In this document: positions 35,213 through 44,338 of the stretch, piece after piece | How the letters are laid out: each line of letters starts with the position of its first letter | Position numbering within the stretch: the first letter of the stretch is position 1 | NCBI RefSeq assembly: GCF_002305875.1 | Contig: NZ_CP022098.1 | Location: forward strand, 1,054,001-1,118,000 | Source: Cystobacter fuscus | GTDB lineage: Bacteria > Myxococcota > Myxococcia > Myxococcales > Myxococcaceae | Length of the DNA stretch: 64,000 nt | Direction of reading: 5' to 3' | Position numbers and translations under genes: made by a program | Notes under the pieces: model-generated | Databases searched by the model: none | What the model was told of the DNA's origin: nothing | The model's input: the letters and a program-made list of their open reading frames with translations, nothing else

Positions 35213-36025
35213 CTAGTAACGGCGGAACGGATCGCCGTGGGCGCTGTAGTCGAAGTACCAGGTGTTCCAGTTGTCGATCAGCACGTATTGCTGGACCTGA
35301 TCCCAGCTCAGCGGGATGAGGGGTTTGCTCAAAATCACCATGTCCTTCTTGCTGATGGACGAGAGGTAGTAGAGATCGGTCCGCGACTCATTGATGACAC
35401 GGGTGCGCTGGTACTTGAAGCTGGAGGCGCAGCTCTTGCCCGCCTTCGTGGCGCAGTGGGCGTACACCAGCGCGACCTGATAGATATAGAAGGTCGCGGG
35501 CCCCTGCAGCGTCGCGGTCCAGCTCTGGATCGTCTGCTGGGACCAGGACGACGACTTCGAGAACCCGGTCTCGATGCTGGAGCTGGTATTGACGATGTCG
35601 ATGTTGGCGCCCACCGAGTAGCTCGCGTTGACCTCCTTCGTGAAGGTCTCCGTGAGGCCCACGGTCTGGGTCGTGGCGTAGTGGTGGGTGGCGCCGCTCG
35701 GATAGGTATACGTGTTCACGTACTTCAGGTAGGCGAAGATCGGCCGCGTGTAGGTGCCCCAGCTCTGGGTCTTGATGTAGATGTCGCCATAGACGGTCTC
35801 GCCATCCACCCAGCATCCCGGCGGCGGATCCTGGTTCTCGAGGCACGAGTCGATGCCGACGTCACCGCCCACGGCCCAGGGATAGCTCGTCGAGTTGAGC
35901 TGGCCCGTGACGATGTTCGGCGCGGTGACCGCCGATTTCTGATGCCGGAGGAAGTCGCTCACATTCCTCAGCTCCAGAAAGCCGGAGTCTTGCTGGGTCA
36001 CGCTCACGGGTTTTTCGTGGCTCAT
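35213..36025 (-). CDS. candidate beta-pore-forming toxin-like protein
   Basis: A 270-residue protein with no signal peptide. The middle (about residues 110-200) is a long run of Ser/Thr-rich alternating strands: TQTVGLTETFTKEVNASYSV, NIDIVNTSSSIETGFSKSSS, SWTATLQGPATFYIYQVAL. That pattern is typical of the aerolysin / ETX-MTX2 insertion region, where such strands make a transmembrane barrel. Cysteines at four places (CLENQ, GCWVD, AHCATK, SCASS) may form disulfides. I cannot assign a named family, and other beta-rich proteins are possible. The ATG 36025 has a G-run seven bases upstream. It is convergent with the terpene synthase; a link to that cluster is not shown. Confidence 0.55.
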   Translation of the reverse strand: MSHEKPVSVTQQDSGFLELRNVSDFLRHQKSAVTAPNIVTGQLNSTSYPWAVGGDVGIDSCLENQDPPPGCWVDGETVYGDIYIKTQSWGTYTRPIFAYLKYVNTYTYPSGATHHYATTQTVGLTETFTKEVNASYSVGANIDIVNTSSSIETGFSKSSSWSQQTIQSWTATLQGPATFYIYQVALVYAHCATKAGKSCASSFKYQRTRVINESRTDLYYLSSISKKDMVILSKPLIPLSWDQVQQYVLIDNWNTWYFDYSAHGDPFRRY

Positions 36026-36251
36026 GGTGGAACCCCCCACTCGGGCCCATGTCTTCATCGGCCCGATTCCCTCCCTCCGGATCATCCCGGCAAGCTCCCC
36101 GAGCTGTCGAGTGGGCCAGGGGGTGGATCGCCATGAACCCTCAAAAGAAGACAATCCATCCCGGTGTGCTTCAATGTACGGTGTTCGGAGGTATGGAATT
36201 GGACTCGAGGACGGGGAGAACGCGCGTGGACGTCGTCTGGACGGAGGAGGT

Positions 36252-36740
36252 GTGAGTCCGGATGCGCCCTCGGCGCCGGGGTTGCTCGCGGTGGATCTCG
36301 GGCTGCGTTCGGGATTGGCCCTCTATGGCCAGGACGGACGGTTGCGCTGGTACCGCTCGCAGAACTTTGGCTCCCCGTCGCGGCTCAAGCGCGCGGTGCC
36401 CGCGGTGTTGCACTCGGCCGGGCCGCTCGCGTGGTTGGTGCTGGAGGGTGGGGGGCCCATCGCCGAGGTGTGGGAGCGCGAGGCCCTCCGGCGGGCGCTT
36501 CCGGTGCTGCGCGTGTCCGCCCAGGACTGGCGGGCGCGGCTGCTGTACGCCCGCGAGCAGCGCAGCGGAGGTGTCGCCAAGGACGCCGCCGGAGTGCTCG
36601 CGCGCCGGGTGATTGACTGGTCCGATGCGCCCCGGCCCACCTCGCTGCGGCACGACGCCGCCGAGGCCGTGTTGCTCGGGCTCTGGGGCGCGCTGGAGGT
36701 GGGGTGGTTGGCGCAGGTGCCGCCCGAGGTTCGCAGGTAG
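36252..36740 (+). CDS. RuvC/RNase H-fold protein
   Basis: A 162-residue protein that starts with a GTG (36252) shortly after GGAGGAGG. It has the RNase H-like fold of Holliday-junction resolvases and related nucleases: LLAVDLGLRSGLAL (first Asp, strand 1), LAWLVLEGGGPIAEVW (Glu after strand 4) and LRHDAAEAVLLGLWG (final D-A-A-E-A helix). The set of acidic residues is compatible with a metal-dependent nuclease. It is shorter than RuvC and shares no other RuvC sequence, so it may be a different member, such as a YqgF-like or transposase-related domain. It stands alone; an upstream open frame from 36024 lacks coding character. Confidence 0.6.
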   Translation: MSPDAPSAPGLLAVDLGLRSGLALYGQDGRLRWYRSQNFGSPSRLKRAVPAVLHSAGPLAWLVLEGGGPIAEVWEREALRRALPVLRVSAQDWRARLLYAREQRSGGVAKDAAGVLARRVIDWSDAPRPTSLRHDAAEAVLLGLWGALEVGWLAQVPPEVRR

Positions 36741-36756
36741 GGCGGGGCCGCGGTGC

Positions 36757-37368
36757 TCACTTCGACGTCTTGGTCGTCCGGGTGAAGGGTTGCACGGTAC
36801 GTCCCTCCGCGGAGTCCTGGAGGAGGGTGGCGAGCCGCTTGAGCCGCGTCTCTTCCTTCTTGGCGCTCGTGATCCAGTGGAGGGCCGATCGCTGGTACCA
36901 GGGCGCCTGCGCCTGGAAGAAGCTCCAGGCCTTCTTGTTCGCCTTCAATTGCTTGTCATAGGCCTCGGGCAGCGCGATGTCTTCCTGCTCGTGGGAATAG
37001 ATTCCCGAGCGCTCCGCCGACCGGGCCTCGAAGGCTCGCAGGCCCGCGGGACGCATCAATTCCTGCTCGATGAGTTCCTGGACGCGTTGGATGTTGACGC
37101 TGCTCCAGATGCTGCGTGGCTTCCGGGGAGTGAAGCGGATGGTGTAGCTGTGCTCGTCGTGCCGCTTGCGCACCCCGTCTATCCAGCCAAAACACAGCGC
37201 CTGATCCACCGACTCGGGCCACGTGATGCTGGGGCGGCCCGAATCCCTCTTGTAGAACCCAACCAGCAACTCCGGCTGCTGGTCATGGTGCTTCTCGAGC
37301 CAGGCACGCCAGTCGGCGGGAGTCGCGAAGAAGGTCGGTTTCGACGGGGGCTTCGAGGGCGGCTTCAT
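36757..37368 (-). CDS. YdeI/OmpD-associated family protein
   Basis: A 203-residue protein of the YdeI-like family, widespread cytosolic proteins linked to stress and antimicrobial-peptide resistance in some bacteria. Features are the start TPADWRAWLEKHHDQQPELL, the active-looking VGFYKRDSGRPSITWPESVD, the block QALCFGWIDGVRK, the RFTPRKPRSIWSSVN stretch and the C-terminal SAKKEETRLKRLATLL with lysine/arginine-rich end. The ATG at 37368 was chosen; an upstream ATG would extend it by 20 residues. Function in myxobacteria unknown. It converges with the RuvC-fold gene. Confidence 0.85.
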   Translation of the reverse strand: MKPPSKPPSKPTFFATPADWRAWLEKHHDQQPELLVGFYKRDSGRPSITWPESVDQALCFGWIDGVRKRHDEHSYTIRFTPRKPRSIWSSVNIQRVQELIEQELMRPAGLRAFEARSAERSGIYSHEQEDIALPEAYDKQLKANKKAWSFFQAQAPWYQRSALHWITSAKKEETRLKRLATLLQDSAEGRTVQPFTRTTKTSK

Positions 37369-37418
37369 GGTGCCGGGGAGTATACGGACCGCGCCGGCTG
37401 GGGCAGCATGCTCCGCCC

Positions 37419-38345
37419 ATGCGCTCATTCCTCCTCTTCCCGATCCTCCTGCTCGGCACCTCCGTCTCGGCCGCCGAGCCTGCCTCCACCCTCCGCTTCG
37501 CCTGGCCCAAGGGGTTGAAGGCCCGGGTGGAGGTCCACATCCAGGGCGAGCGGGAAGCGGGAGACCGCACGCAGCGCCACGATGCCCGGGCCACCTTCAC
37601 CCTCTCCACCCAGCTTCAAGGCGAGGAGTTGCAGGTGAAGCGGGAGGACTTCTCCGGGTGGAAGGGGACTCTGCCCGCGAGAATGGGGTCTCCCACGGAT
37701 CGGCTGGTGGATCGCATCCCGCTGGTGCGCGTCTCGCGCCAGGGCGAGTTCCTGGGCATCGAGGGGGCGGCGAAGGCGCGCGAGGCCTTCGCCAGCGAGG
37801 TGAAGCTGGAGTCTCTCGACACGGCCAACCGCCGCGTCTTCGGCATGGTGACGACGGACGAGGCGCTGCGCGCGGTCGCGCTCGACTTCTGGAACATGAG
37901 CGCCGGCGCCTGGCCGCGGCTGAATCTCGGTCCGGGCAAGTCGCGGGAGCTGCGCAGCCCGACCGCCGTTCCCCAGCTCGGAGGTGGGAAGCTGGACCTG
38001 GTCACCACCTTCCGCTGGGTGGGCCCGGCGGCGTGCACCCCCGACGAGAAGGAGCCGCGCTGTGTGGAGCTGGTGCTCAAGTCCAATCCGGATTCCGAGC
38101 AGGCGAAGAAGCTTCTGCAGCAGGCGTTGACCGCTCAGTCCGGCAATGGCCCCGTCACCGAGTCCTTCGAGTCGACCCAGGAACTGCGCGCGGTGGTGGA
38201 GCCGGCCACCCTCGTTCCCCACCGGCTGACGCTGCGGCGCTCCAGTCAGATGCGCTTGCGCTCACCGCAGGGCAAGAGCGAGTCGGGACGCGAGCAGACC
38301 GAGCGCGCCTACGTCTTCCACTACACCTCGCCCGCCGCCCCCTGA
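37419..38345 (+). CDS. exported hypothetical protein
   Basis: A 308-residue protein with a signal peptide (residues 1-19, ending VSAA-E). The mature part is beta-strand rich (ARATFTLSTQLQGEEL, RVFGMVTTDEALRAVALDFW, VGPAACTPDEKEPRCVELVL) with two close cysteines likely to be bonded; this resembles DUF-type lipid or lipoprotein carriers but I assign no family. It ends with RAYVFHYTSPAAP. It is divergent from the YdeI-like gene (50 bp) and convergent with the lipoprotein gene at 38358, 12 bp away. Confidence 0.65.
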   Translation: MRSFLLFPILLLGTSVSAAEPASTLRFAWPKGLKARVEVHIQGEREAGDRTQRHDARATFTLSTQLQGEELQVKREDFSGWKGTLPARMGSPTDRLVDRIPLVRVSRQGEFLGIEGAAKAREAFASEVKLESLDTANRRVFGMVTTDEALRAVALDFWNMSAGAWPRLNLGPGKSRELRSPTAVPQLGGGKLDLVTTFRWVGPAACTPDEKEPRCVELVLKSNPDSEQAKKLLQQALTAQSGNGPVTESFESTQELRAVVEPATLVPHRLTLRRSSQMRLRSPQGKSESGREQTERAYVFHYTSPAAP

Positions 38346-38357
38346 CGCCGCGGCTCG

Positions 38358-39521
38358 CTACTTCGCGCCGCTCAACCAGGAGCCCCAGCGCACGAGCCGG
38401 GAGCCGCCCTCGAACTCGCGCTTGCCGCCCTTCTCCACGCGCTCGGTGCTCTCGGCGAGCGGCTGGAAGCGCGCCTCGCGCGCCAGCCCCGCCAGCGTGG
38501 GGGACCACGGGTCGGCCGCGTACGTCTCCGAGAGGACGCGCTGGGTGCTCCCGTCGTTCTCCGTGCGCTGCGCCGTGAGCGCGGGCACCGCGTGGCCCTC
38601 GGCCTCGAAGGTGCCGCGCGTACCGGCGGCCGCGGTGGCGGGGGGCCATGGCACGGCCACCGCTTCCCACACCAGTCCCGTCAACACCTCCTCGAGGGGC
38701 TCGGGCTCGGCCTCGGCGAAGTTCGTGCACGGCGCGGCCTGGGTGTCCAGCGGGGCCTCGGTGCGCAGGAGATAGCCGCGCTCGGCGCCGAAGCACACGC
38801 GCGTCAGGGTGGGCGTGGGGCCTTGCTCCAGGCGCCGGTCATAATAGGTGCCGGAGCCCAGGGGACGCTCCAGCGCGGGCGCGGCGGGGCTGGCCGTGGA
38901 CGAGCCCTCGCGGAAGTCGCGCAGCGTCCACTCGCTGCCGCCCGGGACGTGGAAGCCCGCGGTCTCCGTGCGCGCGCTGAGCAGCCCCCGGGTGAGGTAG
39001 AGCGGTCCGGGCTCGGTGGCGTACACGCGCGAGACGAGCGGGCCATCCACCGGGCGCGAGTCCTTCTCGAAGCGCTGGGCGTCCCAGGCTCGGCCGGCGA
39101 CGGTGGGGCGCTCGGCGGCGGGCTTGCCCAGGGGGGGCACTTCAATCGGGCGCGTCACGTCCGAGCGCACCGGCAGCAGTTGCGGCCAGGCGAGCCATAC
39201 CGGGGCGAGGGGCTTGCCGGCCTCGTCCGTGAAGGACACGTCCACCCACACCCAGGGCTGCTGCACGGCCACCACCTCGAGCGTCACCAGGCCACGCAGC
39301 GAGCGGGCCGTGCCACCCGGGGCCGCGCCCTGCCAGGCCGAGAAGGTGTAGGTGACGGCATCCCCCACCCGAGCGCGCTGCCACGGGGACGTCGCCGAGG
39401 GGATGGGGGGCTCTGGAGGGGTGGGGGCGAGGCCACCGGACTTCATGCCCTGGCATCCTGCGAGCAGGACGAGCGCCATGCCCAGGGGCACGGAGGAGCG
39501 GAAAGGGAAACGCATTCGCAT
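38358..39521 (-). CDS. hypothetical lipoprotein
   Basis: A 387-residue predicted lipoprotein. The signal (MALVLLAGC) ends in a lipobox LAGC with the Cys near residue 22, followed by Q-G. After a Pro-rich linker (PTPPEPPIPS) two beta-rich halves follow, one starting RVGDAVTYTFSAWQ and the second near CFGAERGYLLRTE with a pair of cysteines. No domain was recognised. It ends with VRWGSWLSGAK. The start has no strong ribosome site; a second ATG lies two codons downstream. It is divergent from DUF4139, with 57 bp between start codons. Confidence 0.65.
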   Translation of the reverse strand: MRMRFPFRSSVPLGMALVLLAGCQGMKSGGLAPTPPEPPIPSATSPWQRARVGDAVTYTFSAWQGAAPGGTARSLRGLVTLEVVAVQQPWVWVDVSFTDEAGKPLAPVWLAWPQLLPVRSDVTRPIEVPPLGKPAAERPTVAGRAWDAQRFEKDSRPVDGPLVSRVYATEPGPLYLTRGLLSARTETAGFHVPGGSEWTLRDFREGSSTASPAAPALERPLGSGTYYDRRLEQGPTPTLTRVCFGAERGYLLRTEAPLDTQAAPCTNFAEAEPEPLEEVLTGLVWEAVAVPWPPATAAAGTRGTFEAEGHAVPALTAQRTENDGSTQRVLSETYAADPWSPTLAGLAREARFQPLAESTERVEKGGKREFEGGSRLVRWGSWLSGAK

Positions 39522-39578
39522 GGGGGACTTGATACACCGGGGGTGAAGCCCCTCCCATCTTTCGCTGGAGCCGCGTGC

Positions 39579-41570
39579 ATGTCCCCGTCGTTGCCCGTCC
39601 GCCGCGTCGTTCTCTACAAGCATGGCGTTGGCTACTTCGAGCGCCGGGGCACGGTGGAGGGCCGAGAGACGCTCCACCTGGACTTCAAGGCGCGGGACAT
39701 GAACGACGTCCTCAAGTCCATGACGGTGTTGGACCTGTCGGGCGGCTCCGTGTCGGCGGTGAGCTACGACTCCACCCAGCCCCTGGAGCAGCGGCTCCAG
39801 GACATCACCCTGCGCATTCCCGAGTCGGGCAGCCTCACCTCGCTGCTCGGGCAGGTGAAGGGCGCGCGGGTGCGGGCGCGCGTGGGCACGGAGCAGCTCG
39901 TGGAGGGCGTCATCGTGGGGCTCGACTCCATGTCCGTGGCCGAGGGCGACACGGTGGTGGAGCGGCCCTACCTGACGCTGCTGGTGGGCGCGGCGCTGCG
40001 CGGCTTCGATCTGCTGGAGGTGGCGGAGCTCACCTTCCTGGATGACGCCGTGCGCGCGGACCTGGAGTTCTACCTGGCCACGATGCTCTCCTCGTACAAG
40101 AAGGACAGCAAGCGCGTGTCGGTGCTCACCGCGGGCGAGGGCAAGCGCGAGCTGTTCGTGTCCTACGTGCTGGAAGCGCCGGTGTGGAAGACGAGCTATC
40201 GCATCCTCCTGGAGGAGGGAAAGCCGCCGGTGCTCCAGGGCTGGGCGGTGGTGGACAACACCGGGGACGAGGACTGGGAGCAGGTGGAGCTGACGCTCAT
40301 GGCCGGGCTGCCGGTGTCCTTCGTGCACGACCTGTACAACCCGCGCTACCTGCGGCGGCCCGTGGTGGAGGTGCGCACCGAGGCGGCCGTCGCGCCCGTC
40401 ATTCCCGAGGAGGGCTTTGGCGCGGTGCGGGAGATGGCCGCCGAGCCGGAAGCGGCGGTGGCGCCCATGGCCGCGTCCGCCCCCGCCCTCGCGCCCGCCC
40501 CCATGATGCGGGCCATGTCGAGCGGGGGGATGGCCCGGCGCGAGGCCCAGGAGCGCAGCGCGGCGGTGCAGACGGTGACGAAGGAGGTGGGCGAGCTCTT
40601 CGAGTACCGCGTGCAGCATCCGGTGACGGTGCGCCGCAACCAGAGCGCGCTGGTGCCCATCCTCCACCGGCCCTTCGAGGGACGGCGGGTGCTGCTCTAC
40701 AACCGCGCCACGCGCGAGAAGAACCCCCTGGCGTGCCTCGAGCTGCGCAACACCACGGGGCTCACCCTGGAGGGGGGCCCGGTGACGGTGACGGAGGGGG
40801 ACACGTACGTGGGCGAGGCGATGCTGGACACGATGAAGCCGGAGGACCGGCGCCTGGTGCCCTACGCGGTGGAGCTCGGGTTCGTGGTGTCGGTGGAGGA
40901 TCGCTCCGAGGAGGGGCCGGTGCGCCGGGCCATGGTGAGCCATGGCGTGCTGACGGTGGAGTTCATGATGATGCGGCGCACCCACTACCATCTGCGCAAC
41001 AAGGCGAAGCGCGCGCAGATCCTCTTCCTGGAACACCCGCGCACGGAGGGCTGGCGGTTGGATCAGGTGGGCGCGCCCGACGAGACGACGGACCACTACT
41101 GGCGCTTCACGCGGGGGCTGGCCGCGGGGGGCTCGGAGACGTTCACCGTGACGGAGTCCTCGGGCCGCCAGCGCACCTACCTGCTCGCCAACACGGGTCT
41201 GGACGAGGTGAGCTTCTTCTTGAGCTCGGGCTTCATCGACGAGCGCGTGGCCCGGAGCCTGCGGGAGATCATCTCCCTGCGTGAGCGCGTGGCGCGGCGC
41301 TCCGAGGAGGTGCGCCAGCGCACGGAGGAGCGCGCGCAGCTCTTCAAGGATCAGGAGCGCATCCGGGCCAACATCGAATCCCTCAAGAGCGGCACGCCGC
41401 AGCGCGAGCTGGTCGCGCGCTTCGTCACCAAGCTCAACGAGCAGGAGGATCGGCTGGAGGGGATCGCCCGGGAACTGGAGCGGCTCGCGCAGGAGCAGCG
41501 CGAGGCGCAGGAGGAGGTGAACCGGCAGATCCAACGGCTCGCCTTCAGCACGGAGCCGGTCAAGCCGTGA
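39579..41570 (+). CDS. DUF4139 domain-containing protein
   Basis: A 663-residue soluble protein with the DUF4139 domain found in mucoidy-inhibitor-A-like proteins. The N-terminus (VVLYKHGVGYFERRGTV) is the DUF4140 half. The central part carries YVLEAPVWKTSYRILLEE and GWAVVDNTGDEDWEQVELTL, the classic DUF4139 core, then an Ala/Pro/Met-rich linker (about 280-325). The C-terminal 110 residues form a coiled coil with many Arg/Glu heptads (SLREIISLRERVARRSEEV). No signal peptide was seen, unlike many relatives. Function unknown; homologues are tied to envelope processes. The next gene on the minus strand ends 6 bp after its stop. Confidence 0.85.
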   Translation: MSPSLPVRRVVLYKHGVGYFERRGTVEGRETLHLDFKARDMNDVLKSMTVLDLSGGSVSAVSYDSTQPLEQRLQDITLRIPESGSLTSLLGQVKGARVRARVGTEQLVEGVIVGLDSMSVAEGDTVVERPYLTLLVGAALRGFDLLEVAELTFLDDAVRADLEFYLATMLSSYKKDSKRVSVLTAGEGKRELFVSYVLEAPVWKTSYRILLEEGKPPVLQGWAVVDNTGDEDWEQVELTLMAGLPVSFVHDLYNPRYLRRPVVEVRTEAAVAPVIPEEGFGAVREMAAEPEAAVAPMAASAPALAPAPMMRAMSSGGMARREAQERSAAVQTVTKEVGELFEYRVQHPVTVRRNQSALVPILHRPFEGRRVLLYNRATREKNPLACLELRNTTGLTLEGGPVTVTEGDTYVGEAMLDTMKPEDRRLVPYAVELGFVVSVEDRSEEGPVRRAMVSHGVLTVEFMMMRRTHYHLRNKAKRAQILFLEHPRTEGWRLDQVGAPDETTDHYWRFTRGLAAGGSETFTVTESSGRQRTYLLANTGLDEVSFFLSSGFIDERVARSLREIISLRERVARRSEEVRQRTEERAQLFKDQERIRANIESLKSGTPQRELVARFVTKLNEQEDRLEGIARELERLAQEQREAQEEVNRQIQRLAFSTEPVKP

Positions 41571-41576
41571 GCCGGC

Positions 41577-43298
41577 TCAGCCGCGCTCGAGCACGAGCGG
41601 CGTCCAGTCCCCGCGCAGGCTCAGGCGGGGCACGGTGACGCCCCCATCCGGCGCGGCGAAGACGGTGCCGTGGGAATGCCCGAAGGACCAGCGGATGCGC
41701 TCGCCCGGCAGGCACTGGAAGCGCTGCACGCGCCGGGGCGTCACGTCCACCTGGGGGATGGTGGTGACGCCGGGACCGAGCACCGCGCGCAGTGGCATCA
41801 CGAAGCGCTGGGGGGTGTCCACCAGCCGGCTGGCATCCCAGCGCAGCGCCCGGTTGAACATGCCCGCCACGTCCCCATCCCAGCCCGTGTCGCCCGCCAC
41901 CTTCGGGTCTCCCGCGTAGCCGGACTCCTTGCTCCACGGCTGGTGCCCGTTGCCGCCCCGGCCCGGATCTCCATCCCAGGACGAGCGGCTGAAGGCCGGG
42001 AAGGCCACGTCCCGCCGCAGGAAGGACTTTGGATCCGTGCGCGGATTCCAGCCCCGGTCCCACCAGCGCTCCCCGAGCCAGGGATCCGGCTCGGTGTGGC
42101 CGCCCTCGTGCCACACGGCGACGTGGCCGATGTGCTGGGTTTGCAGCGTCTCGTAGAAGGAGGAGCCGGTGAGGGTGCTGGGGCTCACCATGGAGCCGAA
42201 GTGGATGATGGGATCGTCCTTGCCGTGCTCCAGGATGAGGAACTGAGAGCGCGCCTCGGGCTCGTCGCGCAGGGCGCGGGTCATGTCCAGCCGGCTCCAG
42301 ACGCCCAGCCCCGCGGGCCCTGGTACCTCTTCCTCCGGCATGCCCCACAAGGACGAGAGCTGCGCCACGCGCCAGGGACGGTGGGCCCGGGCCACGGGCT
42401 GGGCATGGCGGGCGACCACCCCCGCGAAGTGCCGGGCGTCCAGCAGGCCGAGCGTCAGCGCGCCCGCGCCGCCCATGGAGTCGCCCTCGACGAAGACCCG
42501 GTTGGGGTCGGCGCTGGGATAGCTGCGCAGCACCCACTCCAGCAGCGCCAGCACCCGGCGAACGGTATACGGCGGCACGCTGCCCCTGGGCGCGGTGCCC
42601 CGGAGCACGTCCTCCGAGTAGCCGTACCAGTAGGTGAGCTGCGGATCGCTCGGCTGGATGATGAAGCGGTCCCGGGAGACCTCGGGGGAGGGGGGCCAGT
42701 TGCCCACCCCGTGCAGGCGCACCGTCACCGGCATGGGCTGACGGGCCGTGGCGGCCAGGGGCACCGTCACCACCGCGGGGAAGGTACGGCCGGCCTGGCT
42801 CGGGCTGTCCAGCCACGTGTCCGTGGGCTGCTCCAGCGTCAGACGCAGGCTGCCCGCCTCCTCCTCGCGCTGGACGATGCGGGGCTCGGGCGGGCGCACG
42901 GTGTCACGCACCGTCACCATCAACTCCCCCTGGACCCGCTGCTCCCCGTCCACGGCGGTGAACGTCACCTCGTGGCGCCACCCGCCCTGGATGAAGTCCG
43001 GCTGGAAGGTGAGGGTGCGCGAGGGCTCATGCCAGAGGGCCCCGGGCGGTAGGCCCTCCACGAAGACGCGGGTGCCTGGACGGCCACCCTTCACGGGGAG
43101 GGTGATGCGCAGCACCTCCTCCTCGTTCACCGTCTGCGGCGGCGGAAGCTCGAGCGTGAGGCCCCGAGGCAACAGCGGCTCGGTCTCCATGCGGGTCGAT
43201 GCCCGCGGGGGCGAGTCCCACAACCCCAGGCTCAGCAGCGCCACGAGGAGCGGCGAATGCCGCGCAATGCCACACCGCAACTGCCTGCCCCAGCGCAT
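41577..43298 (-). CDS. exported alpha/beta hydrolase with N-terminal beta domain
   Basis: A 573-residue secreted protein. A signal peptide (about residues 1-32) is followed by an Ig-like domain (about 40-140) and then a serine hydrolase: the nucleophile elbow is GDSMGGAGALT, the acid ILEHGKDDPIIHF, and the His WHEGGHTEPDPW. This looks like a PHB depolymerase or feruloyl-esterase type enzyme, so extracellular esterase or depolymerase activity is likely, but the substrate is not known. The last 100 residues are beta-rich (RVQRFQCLPGERIRWSF). The first codons carry several Arg/Cys. It stands between DUF4139 and the rhomboid gene. Confidence 0.8.
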   Translation of the reverse strand: MRWGRQLRCGIARHSPLLVALLSLGLWDSPPRASTRMETEPLLPRGLTLELPPPQTVNEEEVLRITLPVKGGRPGTRVFVEGLPPGALWHEPSRTLTFQPDFIQGGWRHEVTFTAVDGEQRVQGELMVTVRDTVRPPEPRIVQREEEAGSLRLTLEQPTDTWLDSPSQAGRTFPAVVTVPLAATARQPMPVTVRLHGVGNWPPSPEVSRDRFIIQPSDPQLTYWYGYSEDVLRGTAPRGSVPPYTVRRVLALLEWVLRSYPSADPNRVFVEGDSMGGAGALTLGLLDARHFAGVVARHAQPVARAHRPWRVAQLSSLWGMPEEEVPGPAGLGVWSRLDMTRALRDEPEARSQFLILEHGKDDPIIHFGSMVSPSTLTGSSFYETLQTQHIGHVAVWHEGGHTEPDPWLGERWWDRGWNPRTDPKSFLRRDVAFPAFSRSSWDGDPGRGGNGHQPWSKESGYAGDPKVAGDTGWDGDVAGMFNRALRWDASRLVDTPQRFVMPLRAVLGPGVTTIPQVDVTPRRVQRFQCLPGERIRWSFGHSHGTVFAAPDGGVTVPRLSLRGDWTPLVLERG

Positions 43299-43441
43299 CT
43301 TGCCACGACCTCACGGACTGTCTCCGGGGAGCGGCGGGCTCCCGGGGGGTGATTGCTGTCCAGGGAGCAAGCTTCATGCCCTGGTGCGGACGCCGGAACA
43401 GCCGAACCGGCGCGTTCGTTCCCGGCTCATTCCGGGCGCTC

Positions 43442-44215
43442 TCACGGATGGTCGGGGTGCAGGCGGTGCCGCCATCCCGAGCGCTGACGGGTGAGGCGGG
43501 GGTTCTCGAAGAACTTGATGAGGACGAGCCCCGCGACGAAGCCACCCACGTGGGCCCACACCGCCACGCCACTGCCGCCCTCGGCGCTCAGGGAGTTGAG
43601 CTGGGGCAGGCCGGTGATGACCTGGAGACCGAACCAATAGAGGAGCACCATCCACGCGGGCAGGGGGATCACCTTGAAGAAGATGATGAAGATGAAGAGC
43701 ATGTTCACCCGCACGCTCGGGTAGAGCAGCAGGTAGGCCCCCATGACACCGGAGATGGCGCCCGAGGCTCCCACCATGGGGATGGGCGAGGCGGGGTCCA
43801 CGAGCACCTGCGCCGCCGCCGCCGCCAGGCCACACACGATGTAGAAGACGATGAAGCGCAGCCGCCCCATGCTGTCTTCCACGTTGTTGCCGAACACCCA
43901 GAAGAAGAGGCAGTTGCCGAGGAGGTGGCTCCAACTGCCATGCAGGAACATGGAGGTGAGGGGCGTGAGGGTGTTGATGGGCTCGCGGTCCACCACGCAC
44001 GCGAGGCCCTCTCCGATTTGTACGGGGAAGCCCTCGGGGGCCAGGCCGGTGAGCTCGCCCGGCACGAGCCCGAGGTTGCACACGCTGGTGGCCAGCACCA
44101 GGGGATTCAAGCCCGCTCCCTGGACGAGCACCCAGGTGGCGCCGATGGCGCCGAGGAACAGGTAGGTGATGACGGGACTGCGGAGCGTGGGGTTGTCGTC
44201 ACTGAGAGGAATCAT
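43442..44215 (-). CDS. rhomboid family intramembrane serine protease
   Basis: A 257-residue membrane protein with six or more helices. The catalytic dyad is visible: Ser151 in GASGAISG and His222 in VWAHVGGF; the conserved HGSWSHLLGN lies at 92-101 and the arginine-rich loop NVEDSMGRLRF follows. A long loop (about 50-85) between helices 1 and 2 holds two Cys. The enzyme should cleave transmembrane helices within the inner membrane; the substrate is unknown. The ATG at 44215 follows a plausible Shine-Dalgarno. It is divergent from the epoxide hydrolase-like gene, 123 bp apart. Confidence 0.9.
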   Translation of the reverse strand: MIPLSDDNPTLRSPVITYLFLGAIGATWVLVQGAGLNPLVLATSVCNLGLVPGELTGLAPEGFPVQIGEGLACVVDREPINTLTPLTSMFLHGSWSHLLGNCLFFWVFGNNVEDSMGRLRFIVFYIVCGLAAAAAQVLVDPASPIPMVGASGAISGVMGAYLLLYPSVRVNMLFIFIIFFKVIPLPAWMVLLYWFGLQVITGLPQLNSLSAEGGSGVAVWAHVGGFVAGLVLIKFFENPRLTRQRSGWRHRLHPDHP

Positions 44216-44338
44216 CGCGCGAGCCCCATCATGCCCACTGCGGCGCGCGGGGGCAGCGCTTTCCCTCTTGCTTGTGGGGGAGAGGACGACCGCGCGGGGC
44301 GCTTCCTGGCGCGGGGGGAGATTCTTAACTGTACGGCC

